Source: Lederbergia citri (lineage in GTDB: Bacteria > Bacillota > Bacilli > Bacillales > Bacillaceae_C). From it: a stretch of DNA of 64,000 nucleotides. This document shows positions 8,845-17,189 of this stretch, one piece after another. Every line of letters starts with the position of its first letter. Within the stretch, counting starts at the first letter, position 1. Location: assembly GCF_018343625.1 (NCBI RefSeq), contig NZ_JAGYPG010000003.1:3102-67101 (forward strand), given 5' to 3'. Under the pieces are notes generated by a model, which was given only the letters and a program-made list of their open reading frames with translations, did not search any database and had not been told where the DNA came from. The translations under genes were made by a program, and so were the position numbers.

Positions 8845-9666
8845 CTAATCCTTCGGTTTTAATAGCTGCAAAATCAAATATGCTTGCTGCATATGCAGGC
8901 TCATGACATATTGATTCGCTTGTAATAAAATATTTGCTATCGTATAATTCATGATTTCTTTTGCGATGTCGGCATCTCGGATTCTTGATTCTGCAGCAAC
9001 AAGATTTTCCTCCATCGTCATCGTATTATTATATGCGTGTTCCAGCCTATTCATATAGGCTCCTATTTTAGAACGCTCTGTAGAAACCTGGCGAATGGCT
9101 TCATCGAGACCTGACATTGCATCTTCCGCACCTTGCCTCGTATCTATTTTCAAATTAGCAATTCCAATTTCCGCTGCACCCATATTACCAATCGACAATT
9201 CAATATATTGGCCTGCATTCGCTCCCGTTTGGATACGAAAAGAACTCCTAGAACCATCCAGTAACGGCATAGAGTTAAACTGCATATCCTTGGAAATGCG
9301 CTGAATTTCTTCTTTTAATTGTTCAAATTCCAATGCTAATGCTTTTCGATCCTCATCCGTATATGTATCATTTGCAGCTTGAACACTTAATTCTCTCATT
9401 CGTTGTAAAATAGCGTGAGTCTCATTCAAGCCGCCTTCTGCTGTTTGCAGCAAAGAAATTCCGTCTTGAATATTGCGTCCAGCCATATTGAGTCCGCGAA
9501 TTTGGGCGCGCATTTTCTCAGATATCGCCAAACCTGCTGGATCATCACTCGCCCGATTAATCCTCATCCCTGTTGAAATTCGCTCAAGTGATCGCTGCGA
9601 GATGGTGAGATGGCGATTCATTTGATTAATCATCGATAAACCAGTGCTATACCATTTTCCCAGCAT
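8845..9666 (-). CDS. flagellin-family protein (orphan paralogue)
   Basis: Flagellin builds the filament of the bacterial flagellum. The N-terminal D0/D1 part is conserved (RISTGMRINRASDDPAGLAI, then IQDGISLLQTAEGGLNETH, about residues 30-100) and the C-terminal D1/D0 part ends ANILLQANQYVMSLHMQQAYLILQLL. About 273 residues with no large variable central domain. The ATG at 9666 follows AAAGGAG by eight bases; the upstream ATG at 9684 overlaps that ribosome site. It has an atypical N-terminus (LGKWYSTGLSMINQMN) and stands alone without flagellar neighbours, so it may be a minor or specialised flagellin. Confidence 0.88.
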   Translation of the reverse strand: MLGKWYSTGLSMINQMNRHLTISQRSLERISTGMRINRASDDPAGLAISEKMRAQIRGLNMAGRNIQDGISLLQTAEGGLNETHAILQRMRELSVQAANDTYTDEDRKALALEFEQLKEEIQRISKDMQFNSMPLLDGSRSSFRIQTGANAGQYIELSIGNMGAAEIGIANLKIDTRQGAEDAMSGLDEAIRQVSTERSKIGAYMNRLEHAYNNTMTMEENLVAAESRIRDADIAKEIMNYTIANILLQANQYVMSLHMQQAYLILQLLKPKD

Positions 9667-9730
9667 CCTTCCCGCTCCTTTCATGAGGTCATTTAGAGTA
9701 ATATCGGCAAGTTTTAATAATAATAAAGTA

Positions 9731-9766
9731 AAAAACCTAGAGAATGTATATTTCTCCAGGTTTTAA
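9731..9766 (-). terminator. terminator of the YxjG/YxjH-like gene
   Basis: AAAACCTGGAGAAAT and its near complement, read on the minus strand, form a 12-bp stem with a TATACA loop followed by TTTTTTAC. It lies between two minus-strand genes. Confidence 0.7.
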
Positions 9767-9773
9767 TCCCATG

Positions 9774-10880
9774 TTATCCCCAAACCTCTTTCGCAATTTC
9801 AACGATATATTTCAATTTTTCCCATTGTTGTTCTTCAGTTAATTTATTGCCATGATGCGTTGAAGCAAAGCCACATTGCGTACTTAGGCAAATTTGTTCC
9901 AATGGGATGTACTCGGAAGCTTCTTTAATACGAGCAATGACCTCATTCTTATCCTCTAATTCGCCTTTCTTAGAAGTAAGAACCCCTAGAACAACTTTTG
10001 CGCCTCCTCTTGGAATGTATTCCAAAGCTTTGAAATCACCGGAACGTTCGTCGTCGTACTCTAAAAAGAAGCCGTCCACTTTTTCCTTTGCTAATAAAGT
10101 TGGGGCAATCAAATCATAACTTCCTGAAAATGCCCAATTTGAACGATAGTTTCCACGACAGAGATGGGTTGTAATGTATAAATCATCTGGTTTTCCTTCC
10201 AAAACTCCATTTACCACACGAAGTGCTAAATCAATTAAATATTCTCTTGAATAAGCACCATCGTTAAAAGGAATATCTGGCGAGGAAAGACCCGCAATAT
10301 ATACATCATCTAATTGTAAATAGCGGACTCCCGCATCATAAAACGCTTTGATTGCATCACGGTATGCTTGAATAATATCATTTGCGTACTCTTCAATGTC
10401 AGGATAAATGCTTTCATCACGGATTCCGATATTAAATAATTGGTTCGGACTTGGAATCGTTTGTTTCGCAACCGCACGGCCAGCGACAATTTCTTTAAAT
10501 TCAATAAAATCCTTCACGTGTGGGTGATCTGGGTTGAATGAAATTTTTCCAGTGTTACGGATATTGTATCTTTCTGTTTCTTCGTTTCCGCTAAAAATAT
10601 ATCCAACATCAGGCACATAACCCTCGACTCCATTCAAATGCTCAAGAAAATCTGTGTGCCAAAATCTGCGTCTGAACTCTCCATCTGTTACCGCTTCTAG
10701 ACCAACTTCAATTTGTTTATCAACAATTCTTTTAATTTCTTGCGTTTCCACTTCACGTAATTGCTCAGCTGTAATCGTTCCTTCTTGAAAATCTATTCTC
10801 GCCTTATGCAAGTTATCAGGTCTTAATAAACTTCCTACTTGATCTGCTCTAAAAGGTGCTTTTATTAATGTTTTTGTCAT
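9774..10880 (-). CDS. MetE-like cobalamin-independent methionine synthase family protein (YxjG/YxjH type)
   Basis: Resembles the C-terminal catalytic half of MetE, as in the SAM-riboswitch-controlled B. subtilis YxjG and YxjH, and probably methylates homocysteine or a related thiol. It has 368 residues in a TIM-barrel pattern. Zinc-ligand candidates are HLC (THLCRGN, about residues 235-241) and the cysteine of STQCGFASTHHGN (about 337-349). The ATG at 10880 follows GAGGAGA. It lies downstream of metI on the same strand but is separated by 420 bp including a repeat array, and I found no second SAM riboswitch. Confidence 0.88.
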   Translation of the reverse strand: MTKTLIKAPFRADQVGSLLRPDNLHKARIDFQEGTITAEQLREVETQEIKRIVDKQIEVGLEAVTDGEFRRRFWHTDFLEHLNGVEGYVPDVGYIFSGNEETERYNIRNTGKISFNPDHPHVKDFIEFKEIVAGRAVAKQTIPSPNQLFNIGIRDESIYPDIEEYANDIIQAYRDAIKAFYDAGVRYLQLDDVYIAGLSSPDIPFNDGAYSREYLIDLALRVVNGVLEGKPDDLYITTHLCRGNYRSNWAFSGSYDLIAPTLLAKEKVDGFFLEYDDERSGDFKALEYIPRGGAKVVLGVLTSKKGELEDKNEVIARIKEASEYIPLEQICLSTQCGFASTHHGNKLTEEQQWEKLKYIVEIAKEVWG

Positions 10881-11020
10881 GATTCATTTCTCCTCTTTTT
10901 TAAAATGTAATATAAGTAAAACAGGTTAAGACGCGAATTACGGCCACCACCTCCTTTAATGGCATTCTCCTTAAATGATAGGGTCCCAATTTAGGAGGCA
11001 TCAGCGTTTTGTTCAAGAGT
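10881..11020 (-). other. leader of the YxjG/YxjH-like gene with a perfect ribosome site lacking AUG
   Basis: On the minus strand the complement of CACCTCCTTT gives AAAGGAGGTG, a near-ideal Shine-Dalgarno. It is followed by GTGGCCGTAATTCGCG and a short open run ending TAA, with no ATG at normal spacing. An in-frame upstream ATG would encode a peptide of about 20 residues (MPLKEVVAVIRVLT...). Could be a leader peptide or chance. Confidence 0.25.
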
Positions 11021-11295
11021 GTCTAGATAGAGCCCGAATCGAGACAGAAACCGGTGCTTTACTGTAATTCAGTCCCGATTGAGCCTAAATCGAGACAGAA
11101 ACCGGTGCTTTACCAGAACTCAGTCCCGATTGAGCCCGAATCGAGACAGAAACCGGTGCTTTACCAGAATTCGGTCCCGATTGAGCCCGAATCGAGACAG
11201 AAATCGCTGTTTTACCGGAATTCAGTCCCGATTAAGGCCGAATCGAGACAGAAACCGGTGCTTTGCCAGAATTCAGTCCCAATCGGGCTCATTTT
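11021..11295. repeat. array 2 of 51-bp palindromic tandem repeats (five units plus a partial)
   Basis: Units start at 11021, 11072, 11123, 11174, 11225 and (partial) 11276, exactly 51 bp apart. Each has arms GTCCCGATT and AATCGAGAC (eight of nine pairs) around the 7-base centre GAGCCCG, then AGAAACCGGTGC and TTTACCAGAATTC. Period, 9-7-9 arm geometry and the GAAAC after the palindrome are the same as in array 1, although the arm bases differ. It fills the gap between metI and the YxjG/YxjH-like gene. Two forward frames remain open across it without ribosome sites and are treated as non-coding. Confidence 0.94.
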
Positions 11296-11299
11296 CAAA

Positions 11300-12418
11300 T
11301 CAAACTCCAACTTCCTCTCTAATTGCCCCAAAAACTTGTTCCAAGTCAGCAATTAAATCCTCTACATTTTCAATGCCTACGGAAAATCGAAGCAACCGGT
11401 CGCATATTCCGCGTGCGTTCCGCTCTTCTTCTGGGATATCTGCGTGAGTTTGAGTGGCCGGATACGTAATAAAACTTTCTACACCACCAAGGCTTTCCGC
11501 GAAAAAGATTAACTTGAGCTTTCGCAAAAAGAAATCTACCCAATCACTTTCCCAAAGACGAAACGCTAGCATGCCACCTTTTCCGGAGTATAAAACATCC
11601 GTAACAAGGGGTTCGTTTCGTAAGAACTCAACTATTTTCTTCGCATTTTCATCATGTTGTTTCATCCGCAAATGAAGAGTTTTTAATCCTCTGATCAACA
11701 ACCACGAATCAGTTGGAGAAAGAACTGCGCCAATTGCATTATGGAGAACAAATAATTTTTCACAAAGAGCATTCCCTTTTGCTACGACCAATCCCGCCAA
11801 CACATCATTATGACCTCCAATATATTTGGTTGCGCTATGTATTACGATATCTGCACCTAATTCTATTGGTCTTTGAAAATAGGGCGTTAAAAATGTGTTA
11901 TCAACAATCAGTAATAAATTATGTTTTTTGGCTAGGCGCGAATATTGACTAATATCAATTTCTTCCATCAACGGGTTAGTCGGACTTTCAATGAAAAGTG
12001 CCCTCGTTTTTTCTGTAATATGCTTTTCCATCTCGTTGATATCTTTGAACTTTGTATAAATTGTCCTGATCCCATAAACATCTGAAAAATGTTTTAATAA
12101 GCGGTACGTTCCACCATAAACATCCTCCGGAACGATTAATTCATCGCCGGCTCGAAAAAGTGAGAGAACTAATTGGATGGCGGCCATTCCAGAGCTGCAT
12201 GCAAATCCTCGATCTCCTCCCTCTAAATTAGCGATTCCTTCTTCGAGAATGGTACGAGTAGGATTTTTGGTTCTCGTGTAGTCATAGCCAGTTGATTCTC
12301 CAAGTCCAGGATGCTCATATGCCGTTGATAAATAGATAGGGGGACTAATCGCCCCGGTTTTTGAGTCGCTCCGATTCCCTAATTGTGCCAATTTTGTTTC
12401 GAAACTTGTAACCGTCAT
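11300..12418 (-). CDS. metI: cystathionine gamma-synthase / O-acetylhomoserine thiolyase MetI
   Basis: PLP enzyme of methionine synthesis that joins an activated homoserine with cysteine or sulfide. Cys/Met-metabolism family motifs are clear: YDYTRTKNPTRTILEEGIA (about residues 36-54), the pre-lysine SATKYIGGHND with the PLP lysine (about 191-201), and the C-terminal LLRFSVGIEN. Length is 372 residues, as in B. subtilis MetI. The ATG at 12418 follows TTGGAGG. The gene is preceded by a SAM riboswitch and terminator. metC, its usual partner, is absent. Confidence 0.93.
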   Translation of the reverse strand: MTVTSFETKLAQLGNRSDSKTGAISPPIYLSTAYEHPGLGESTGYDYTRTKNPTRTILEEGIANLEGGDRGFACSSGMAAIQLVLSLFRAGDELIVPEDVYGGTYRLLKHFSDVYGIRTIYTKFKDINEMEKHITEKTRALFIESPTNPLMEEIDISQYSRLAKKHNLLLIVDNTFLTPYFQRPIELGADIVIHSATKYIGGHNDVLAGLVVAKGNALCEKLFVLHNAIGAVLSPTDSWLLIRGLKTLHLRMKQHDENAKKIVEFLRNEPLVTDVLYSGKGGMLAFRLWESDWVDFFLRKLKLIFFAESLGGVESFITYPATQTHADIPEEERNARGICDRLLRFSVGIENVEDLIADLEQVFGAIREEVGV

Positions 12419-12430
12419 GATGTTCAGCCT

Positions 12431-12462
12431 CCAACAAAAATAAAAAGGACCTTCTAGAAAAA
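12431..12462 (-). terminator. riboswitch-controlled terminator of metI
   Basis: AGGACCTTCT/AGAAGGTCCT forms a perfect 10-bp stem followed, on the minus strand, by TTTTTATTTTTG. It lies between the SAM aptamer and the metI ribosome site, the expected place for the expression platform. Confidence 0.9.
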
Positions 12463-12491
12463 AGAAGGTCCTCATAAACGAAAACAACTTC

Positions 12492-12591
12492 TTATCTTCT
12501 AGGTTAATAACCTATTGGAATTAGCACCGGTGCCACAAAGGTCGGTTGCTGAGACTTCATAGGGCCAAATCCCTCCATCTCTCTTGATAAG
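12492..12591 (-). promoter_or_regulatory. SAM-I riboswitch (S-box)
   Basis: Read on the minus strand, the aptamer has the S-box signatures in order: CTTATCAAGAGAG, GGAGGGATTTGGCCC, TATGAAGTCTCAGCAACC, GGTGCTAATTCC and the closing GATAAG that pairs with CTTATC. The downstream terminator and metI make this a transcription-attenuating switch that closes the gene when S-adenosylmethionine is abundant. Confidence 0.96.
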
Positions 12592-12746
12592 AAAAATTAT
12601 TAAATTATTGAATGAGTTAGTGTATCTTACTTTAATACATAAGTGAAAAAAGTGCAAGGATAAAAAAATAAGAACTTTTATTATTCTGATAGATTCGGTA
12701 CAATAGTACAAAGGACTTTTTGCCTAGGACAATAGGAGTGAGTACA

Positions 12747-13856
12747 GTGAAAAATGAAAGTGTAATGCACACTACATCATTAGTTCGTGAAATTTTAAAT
12801 GCTCTATGGATTATCGTCGGATTATATGTTATTGCTACAAGTGTGGATGCATTTTTCACTACTAAGGACAAGTGGCTGTTTTTACAACTTGTAATCATCT
12901 ATCCCACTCTTACTTTGGCGATGACAATGGGAATGCTCGAAATTTGTCTTCGAAAAATAAAAAATCATATGGAGTACATTGTGATTTTAGGTGTTAATAT
13001 CGTTGCGAGTGTAATCATTTTGTCATTATACGAAAAGCCAATCCTTATTTTTCTTTTAGTTTTTCCTGTATTAGTTTCATTATATTTTTATAAATCAAAG
13101 TTGCTAAAATTTGCATGTATTACAGGAATCTTATCCGGAGTACTCATATATGCACTATCCGATGAGGTCCGCACTTATTATAAACACTCTGATATGATTA
13201 TTATGATTGCCGTTGTATTGGGAACGTCATTAATCATTCACAGCTTAATGAAGCATAGCCTTAGACTGGCGAATGAACTTTTAAAAACAACAGAGGAAAA
13301 ACAATACTTATTTTCTAAAAATGTTCAAATGGAAAAGCTTTCGCTATTGGATCCAGTCACAGAACTATACAATCATCGCTCTTTTCATGAATATTTAGAG
13401 TCATTGTTGAGGATGGATACCATTAATGAATTAGATTTACATATTGCTGTCTTAGATATTGATAATTTTAAGAGAATCAATGATACTTATGGCCACCAAA
13501 TGGGAGATTTGGTCATTATGGAAGTGGCGAATCAAATCAAGTTTTTTACCGAAAATGACGATTTTGCTTTTCGTTATGGCGGAGAGGAATTTGCCATCAT
13601 CAATATCGGATTATCAACGGAAGAATTTTTAGAAAAAATGGAAAATATCAGACGAGGAACTTCAAAAGTATGCCTAAAGGAATTGGAAGGAAATTGTGTA
13701 ACAGTCAGTATAGGAATACAGAAATTATTGCCGGGAATGAGCAAGGATGTTTTGTTTAATGGGGCTGATACGTCTCTTTACATTGCTAAAAAATCGGGGA
13801 AAAATAAAGTAATCGTGAATTCGATTGAACGACCACCGGTAGAGGTTTTTTCCTGA
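12747..13856 (+). CDS. membrane-bound diguanylate cyclase (GGDEF)
   Basis: Probably makes cyclic di-GMP from GTP. Five to six membrane segments occupy roughly residues 15-175, followed by a short coil and a GGDEF domain from about residue 195. The active-site loop is GGEEF (in FRYGGEEFAII), a functional variant. The inhibitory I-site RxxD that normally precedes it is absent: the equivalent positions read TEND. The GTG at 12747 follows TAGGAGTG at good spacing; a TTG at 12720 has no ribosome site. It stands alone between metI and the ABC operon. Confidence 0.88.
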   Translation: MKNESVMHTTSLVREILNALWIIVGLYVIATSVDAFFTTKDKWLFLQLVIIYPTLTLAMTMGMLEICLRKIKNHMEYIVILGVNIVASVIILSLYEKPILIFLLVFPVLVSLYFYKSKLLKFACITGILSGVLIYALSDEVRTYYKHSDMIIMIAVVLGTSLIIHSLMKHSLRLANELLKTTEEKQYLFSKNVQMEKLSLLDPVTELYNHRSFHEYLESLLRMDTINELDLHIAVLDIDNFKRINDTYGHQMGDLVIMEVANQIKFFTENDDFAFRYGGEEFAIINIGLSTEEFLEKMENIRRGTSKVCLKELEGNCVTVSIGIQKLLPGMSKDVLFNGADTSLYIAKKSGKNKVIVNSIERPPVEVFS

Positions 13857-13860
13857 CAAA

Positions 13861-13891
13861 AACGCCAAGAGGAGTTGATTCTCTTGGCGTT
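13861..13891. terminator. bidirectional terminator
   Basis: AACGCCAAGAG/CTCTTGGCGTT is a perfect 11-bp stem with a 9-base loop. The minus-strand side is followed by TTTTTG and serves the ABC operon; the plus-strand side serves the diguanylate cyclase gene. Confidence 0.88.
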
Positions 13892-13895
13892 TAGA

Positions 13896-15035
13896 CTATA
13901 AAACAATATCCAATTTCCTTTCTCTTTTCCATAAATACATAACGAAGCCAATTACGATTGCAATTAATAGGATATAACAAGCGGGGACAAGCCATATTGG
14001 CAGCCACATGCTGACGACGAGGTTAAGTAAATATTTTAAACCAAAAATGAGTAATCCTAATATAACTGGAACTTGTATACCTATAAGTGCAATATAGCTT
14101 GGGACGAGATTAGAAATACTCATCGAAATGAATGTTAATAAGAATCCCAATACATAAATGGCACATGTTGAAAGCACAATGTATTGGAAAAACGTTAAGT
14201 TATACCAATAAACTCCTCCAATAAAAGAGTTAAGAGGGACCTCGAAAAATATCGAGGGATGATTTAATGAATAAATACCTAAATATATCGCAAGCAACAC
14301 TGTCATGACAATAAACGCCGAGATCAGCCCGGCAGCAAGTTTCCTCTTAAAAATCGATCTACCCACTTTTGATGTATATTGTAAATCCACTAGATTTCTT
14401 GAACGATCACTAAGAAAAATAGGAGAAATGACAAGTACAACGCTAATCAAAACGGCAATCGCAATATTCGTAATGATATCACTAAAATTTGATAACGAAA
14501 CTTCTGGATACAGATCATATTGTCCGGTCTTTTTTAATTCGTTTAAGTGTTGTTTGCCGAAGGAATTAGCTCTGCCGATTTCATTTGCAATGATCATTTC
14601 CTGATTTTTATGGAACTCTAGTAATCTTTCTCGCTCTTGGAGTTCCCAGAACAAATCAACTTCTTCGTTGAAAATGACTTTATAACGTAGTTCCTCTAAT
14701 TCTTTATTGTCATGGTCAGCATTTTGGTATTCTATGTAAGATTGAATACCTATTTTTTTAAAATCCTCTCTTCCTCGAAAAAACTCATCCGCTTTTCTCA
14801 CTTCTTCATCGTATTTTATCTTGAAATCTGCCTTTTCAGATTCATCCATATGGGGTCCATAGTTTTTAACCATTTCAGCGCCGATTTGATAGGAATCTAA
14901 GGATGGTCTACCGTTAGGAAAATGTTTGATATTAAAATCAATCAAAAAGTAGTACAAAATCAAATTGACGAAAGCTAAAACGAGGAGTATTTTCCAGTTT
15001 AAGATTTTTCGAATTTCTAGTAATAAAATCTGCAT
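13896..15035 (-). CDS. ABC-2-type transporter permease subunit (second)
   Basis: A 379-residue integral membrane protein. One N-terminal membrane segment (ILLVLAFVNLILYYFLI, about residues 15-31) is followed by a long extracytoplasmic, charged region to about residue 180, then five to six segments at the C-terminus, the ABC-2 permease layout. The ATG at 15035 follows AAGGAG 11 nt after the stop of the upstream permease. Last gene of the five-gene minus-strand operon. Probably pairs with the neighbouring permease and ATPase in export or self-protection. Confidence 0.8.
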   Translation of the reverse strand: MQILLLEIRKILNWKILLVLAFVNLILYYFLIDFNIKHFPNGRPSLDSYQIGAEMVKNYGPHMDESEKADFKIKYDEEVRKADEFFRGREDFKKIGIQSYIEYQNADHDNKELEELRYKVIFNEEVDLFWELQERERLLEFHKNQEMIIANEIGRANSFGKQHLNELKKTGQYDLYPEVSLSNFSDIITNIAIAVLISVVLVISPIFLSDRSRNLVDLQYTSKVGRSIFKRKLAAGLISAFIVMTVLLAIYLGIYSLNHPSIFFEVPLNSFIGGVYWYNLTFFQYIVLSTCAIYVLGFLLTFISMSISNLVPSYIALIGIQVPVILGLLIFGLKYLLNLVVSMWLPIWLVPACYILLIAIVIGFVMYLWKRERKLDIVL

Positions 15036-15046
15036 ATTATTTCTCC

Positions 15047-16309
15047 TTACGAGATATCTAGTTTCGCGAATTTTTTCAATGATACGTAACAACAAATGGC
15101 GAAGATCGCTGTCCAAGCTAGGATAGTACCTACTTCATAATACTTGAACATCATCAGCCCACTTGCCCCCATCCACCACTGGTGCGGATTTAAAACGAGG
15201 TTGGATAAATTAAATCCAACGAATAACTTTAACTTTAAAGAGCCTGGTATAAAGGCCGGTAAAATAAACAAGGCAATAAAAATAACGGCAAATAATATAA
15301 ACGTAAAATAGCTGTTTTTCAGCATAGCGGATAGGCTAAAAGTAAAAATGGAAAATAAAAACATACAAACATATGAAACGATAATGGCTAAAAGCAAATA
15401 GGTCAAAAAGGAGAAATCCCACCAAGATATGTACGGGAAATTGTAATCCCAATTAAACCCGCTGCTAATCGCCGTTTTCCATAAATAAGAATAATCAAAC
15501 ACGATAAAAAAGGCAGCTAGCATAACAATCAGTAAAAACGTAGTAATGATGGAAGTTGTCATTAACGATGCCTTTAATTTATCGAGCATTAATTTTCTTC
15601 CTCTACGTGTTGTATAAGTAACCAGCTGGGTTCGATTTTCAAATTCAAAGTTCGTAATTAAGGCAGTTGAAAGTACGATTAAAATCATTGCCTCAATCAA
15701 GATGGTTTTAAAGAAAGTGCGAAATAAAAGGCTATGCATAGCATATGGCTTCCCGGCAAAAAACCATTGATTGTATTCCTTATTCTGTTTCAATTCCTCA
15801 AAACGGTTAGCAAATTTATCGTATTCATTCCTGAGTGTTTCAGCAGCAGCACCACTCAGTCGATAACCGTGTATTTCCTTTTCGCCAATTTTTTTAATAT
15901 TAAATTCCGCATAAGTAGAATCAAGAGATTTTGCCATCCCAACATACATTTCTTTTAAGTGCAGCTCGTAAAAAGATTGAAGTTCTTTTGATGTAAAATG
16001 TTCTTGATTCTCATAGTTTAATTGAGCAAAAAAGTCTGATGCATGCTCAAACGTTTGCCCTGATTTTTCTTCAGTAATGGAATTCAAATGGGATAATTCA
16101 GGCTGCAAGTCTTTTTCAAGTTTCATCAAGGATTCTTCCGTAATCTCTATGCCGTACTTTTTAGCAATTTGATTCACAACTCCCAATTCTTTTTTAAAAT
16201 CAGAAGAATCATAGACTAAAAAGACATTCCAAACTGAAAACAAAAGCAATAGGCCAAGAATAATCGGTGAGGCAAGTGCTTTTTTACATTCCAATAAAAT
16301 AATTCTCAT
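15047..16309 (-). CDS. ABC-2-type transporter permease subunit (first)
   Basis: A 420-residue membrane protein with the same layout as its downstream neighbour: one segment near residues 12-33, a hydrophilic loop to about 190, then about five segments to the C-terminus. The start MRIILLECKKALASPI resembles the partner's MQILLLEIRKILNWKI, so the two permeases look like diverged copies. It starts four bases after the ATPase stop. Confidence 0.82.
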   Translation of the reverse strand: MRIILLECKKALASPIILGLLLLFSVWNVFLVYDSSDFKKELGVVNQIAKKYGIEITEESLMKLEKDLQPELSHLNSITEEKSGQTFEHASDFFAQLNYENQEHFTSKELQSFYELHLKEMYVGMAKSLDSTYAEFNIKKIGEKEIHGYRLSGAAAETLRNEYDKFANRFEELKQNKEYNQWFFAGKPYAMHSLLFRTFFKTILIEAMILIVLSTALITNFEFENRTQLVTYTTRRGRKLMLDKLKASLMTTSIITTFLLIVMLAAFFIVFDYSYLWKTAISSGFNWDYNFPYISWWDFSFLTYLLLAIIVSYVCMFLFSIFTFSLSAMLKNSYFTFILFAVIFIALFILPAFIPGSLKLKLFVGFNLSNLVLNPHQWWMGASGLMMFKYYEVGTILAWTAIFAICCYVSLKKFAKLDIS

Positions 16310-16312
16310 GGC

Positions 16313-17188
16313 TTACACTTCCACCATCAAGTTATCGCGGTATTCATACAAAAAGACATCTTCCAAATGTGGAAGGACCGGAACCCAATCCTTGTCCATT
16401 TCTCTTTTATGAACAAAACGTACCAATACATTTCCACGTTCCTGTTTTTCGCCAATAAGAATATAATTTTTGCGGAAAGTTTCCAATTCATCGTTTGTGA
16501 TGGACGTTTCATAGATGAATCCATCAAGCGTGTCGCAAATAGACTGGGCAGTGTCCTTAAAAAGAATCTCATGATTTTTTATCATAATCACTTGATTGGC
16601 GATCGATTCAATATCTGAAACGATATGTGTAGAAATGATAATTAGTCTATCCCGAGAGAGTCCGGTTAAGAGCTGACGGAATCGAGCTCTCTCTTTTGGG
16701 TCAAGCCCAGCTGTCGGCTCATCCAAAATCAATATTTTTGGGTCATTTAATAACGCCTGAGCGATGCCAACACGCTGGATCATCCCACCCGAAAACTTCC
16801 TCATTTTTTTATTGGCAACATCACTGAGCGCCACTTTTTCGAGCAGCTCATGAATGATAGGCAATGCCGTTTTTTTATCAATTCCTTTTAGAGCGGCAAG
16901 ATACAATAAATACTGCTTCGGCGAATAATGTTTATAAAAGCCGAAGTTTTGCGGTAAGTATCCTAGGATATCACGGTAATCCTCGTCAAGATCGACAATA
17001 TTTGTCCCGTTATAAAGGAGTTCACCTTTTGATGGAGAAATGAGTGTAACGAGCATTTTAATTAACGTCGTTTTCCCGGCACCATTTGGAGCGAGAAGCC
17101 CATAAATACCTTTATCAAATTCAAGATTGATTTGTTTTAAAGCAGTAAAATCTCCATATTGTTTGCTAACATCTTTTACGACCAACAT
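16313..17188 (-). CDS. ABC transporter ATP-binding protein
   Basis: Cytoplasmic ATPase that powers the two permeases. Walker A is APNGAGKTT (about residues 34-42), the signature is FSGGMIQRVGIAQALL (about 132-147), Walker B is ILILDEPTAGLDP (about 152-164), and the switch histidine is in ISTHIV. The unusual A before PNGAGKTT is seen in some bacteriocin-type exporters. A C-terminal extension of about 80 residues follows the nucleotide-binding domain. Length is 291 residues. Confidence 0.93.
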   Translation of the reverse strand: MLVVKDVSKQYGDFTALKQINLEFDKGIYGLLAPNGAGKTTLIKMLVTLISPSKGELLYNGTNIVDLDEDYRDILGYLPQNFGFYKHYSPKQYLLYLAALKGIDKKTALPIIHELLEKVALSDVANKKMRKFSGGMIQRVGIAQALLNDPKILILDEPTAGLDPKERARFRQLLTGLSRDRLIIISTHIVSDIESIANQVIMIKNHEILFKDTAQSICDTLDGFIYETSITNDELETFRKNYILIGEKQERGNVLVRFVHKREMDKDWVPVLPHLEDVFLYEYRDNLMVEV

Positions 17189-17189
17189 A

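Noticed and set aside
10920..11020. T-box or second SAM riboswitch upstream of the MetE-like gene
   Set aside because: GGTGGTGGCCG loosely recalls the T-box core, but there is no stem I with specifier loop, no S-box signature and no terminator in the 140 bp available.
8336..11295. CRISPR arrays
   Set aside because: Repeats are directly contiguous with no unique spacers, units vary in the spacer part only by point changes, and no cas genes are present.
11054..11447. Two overlapping plus-strand frames over repeat array 2 (NSVPIEPESRQKPVLYQ-like repeats)
   Set aside because: Two frames are open at once purely because of the repeat length; neither has a ribosome site, and both run into the antisense of metI.
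12499..12711. Small minus-strand protein in the metI leader
   Set aside because: It lies in the SAM riboswitch and has no ribosome site; the RNA structure accounts for the conservation.
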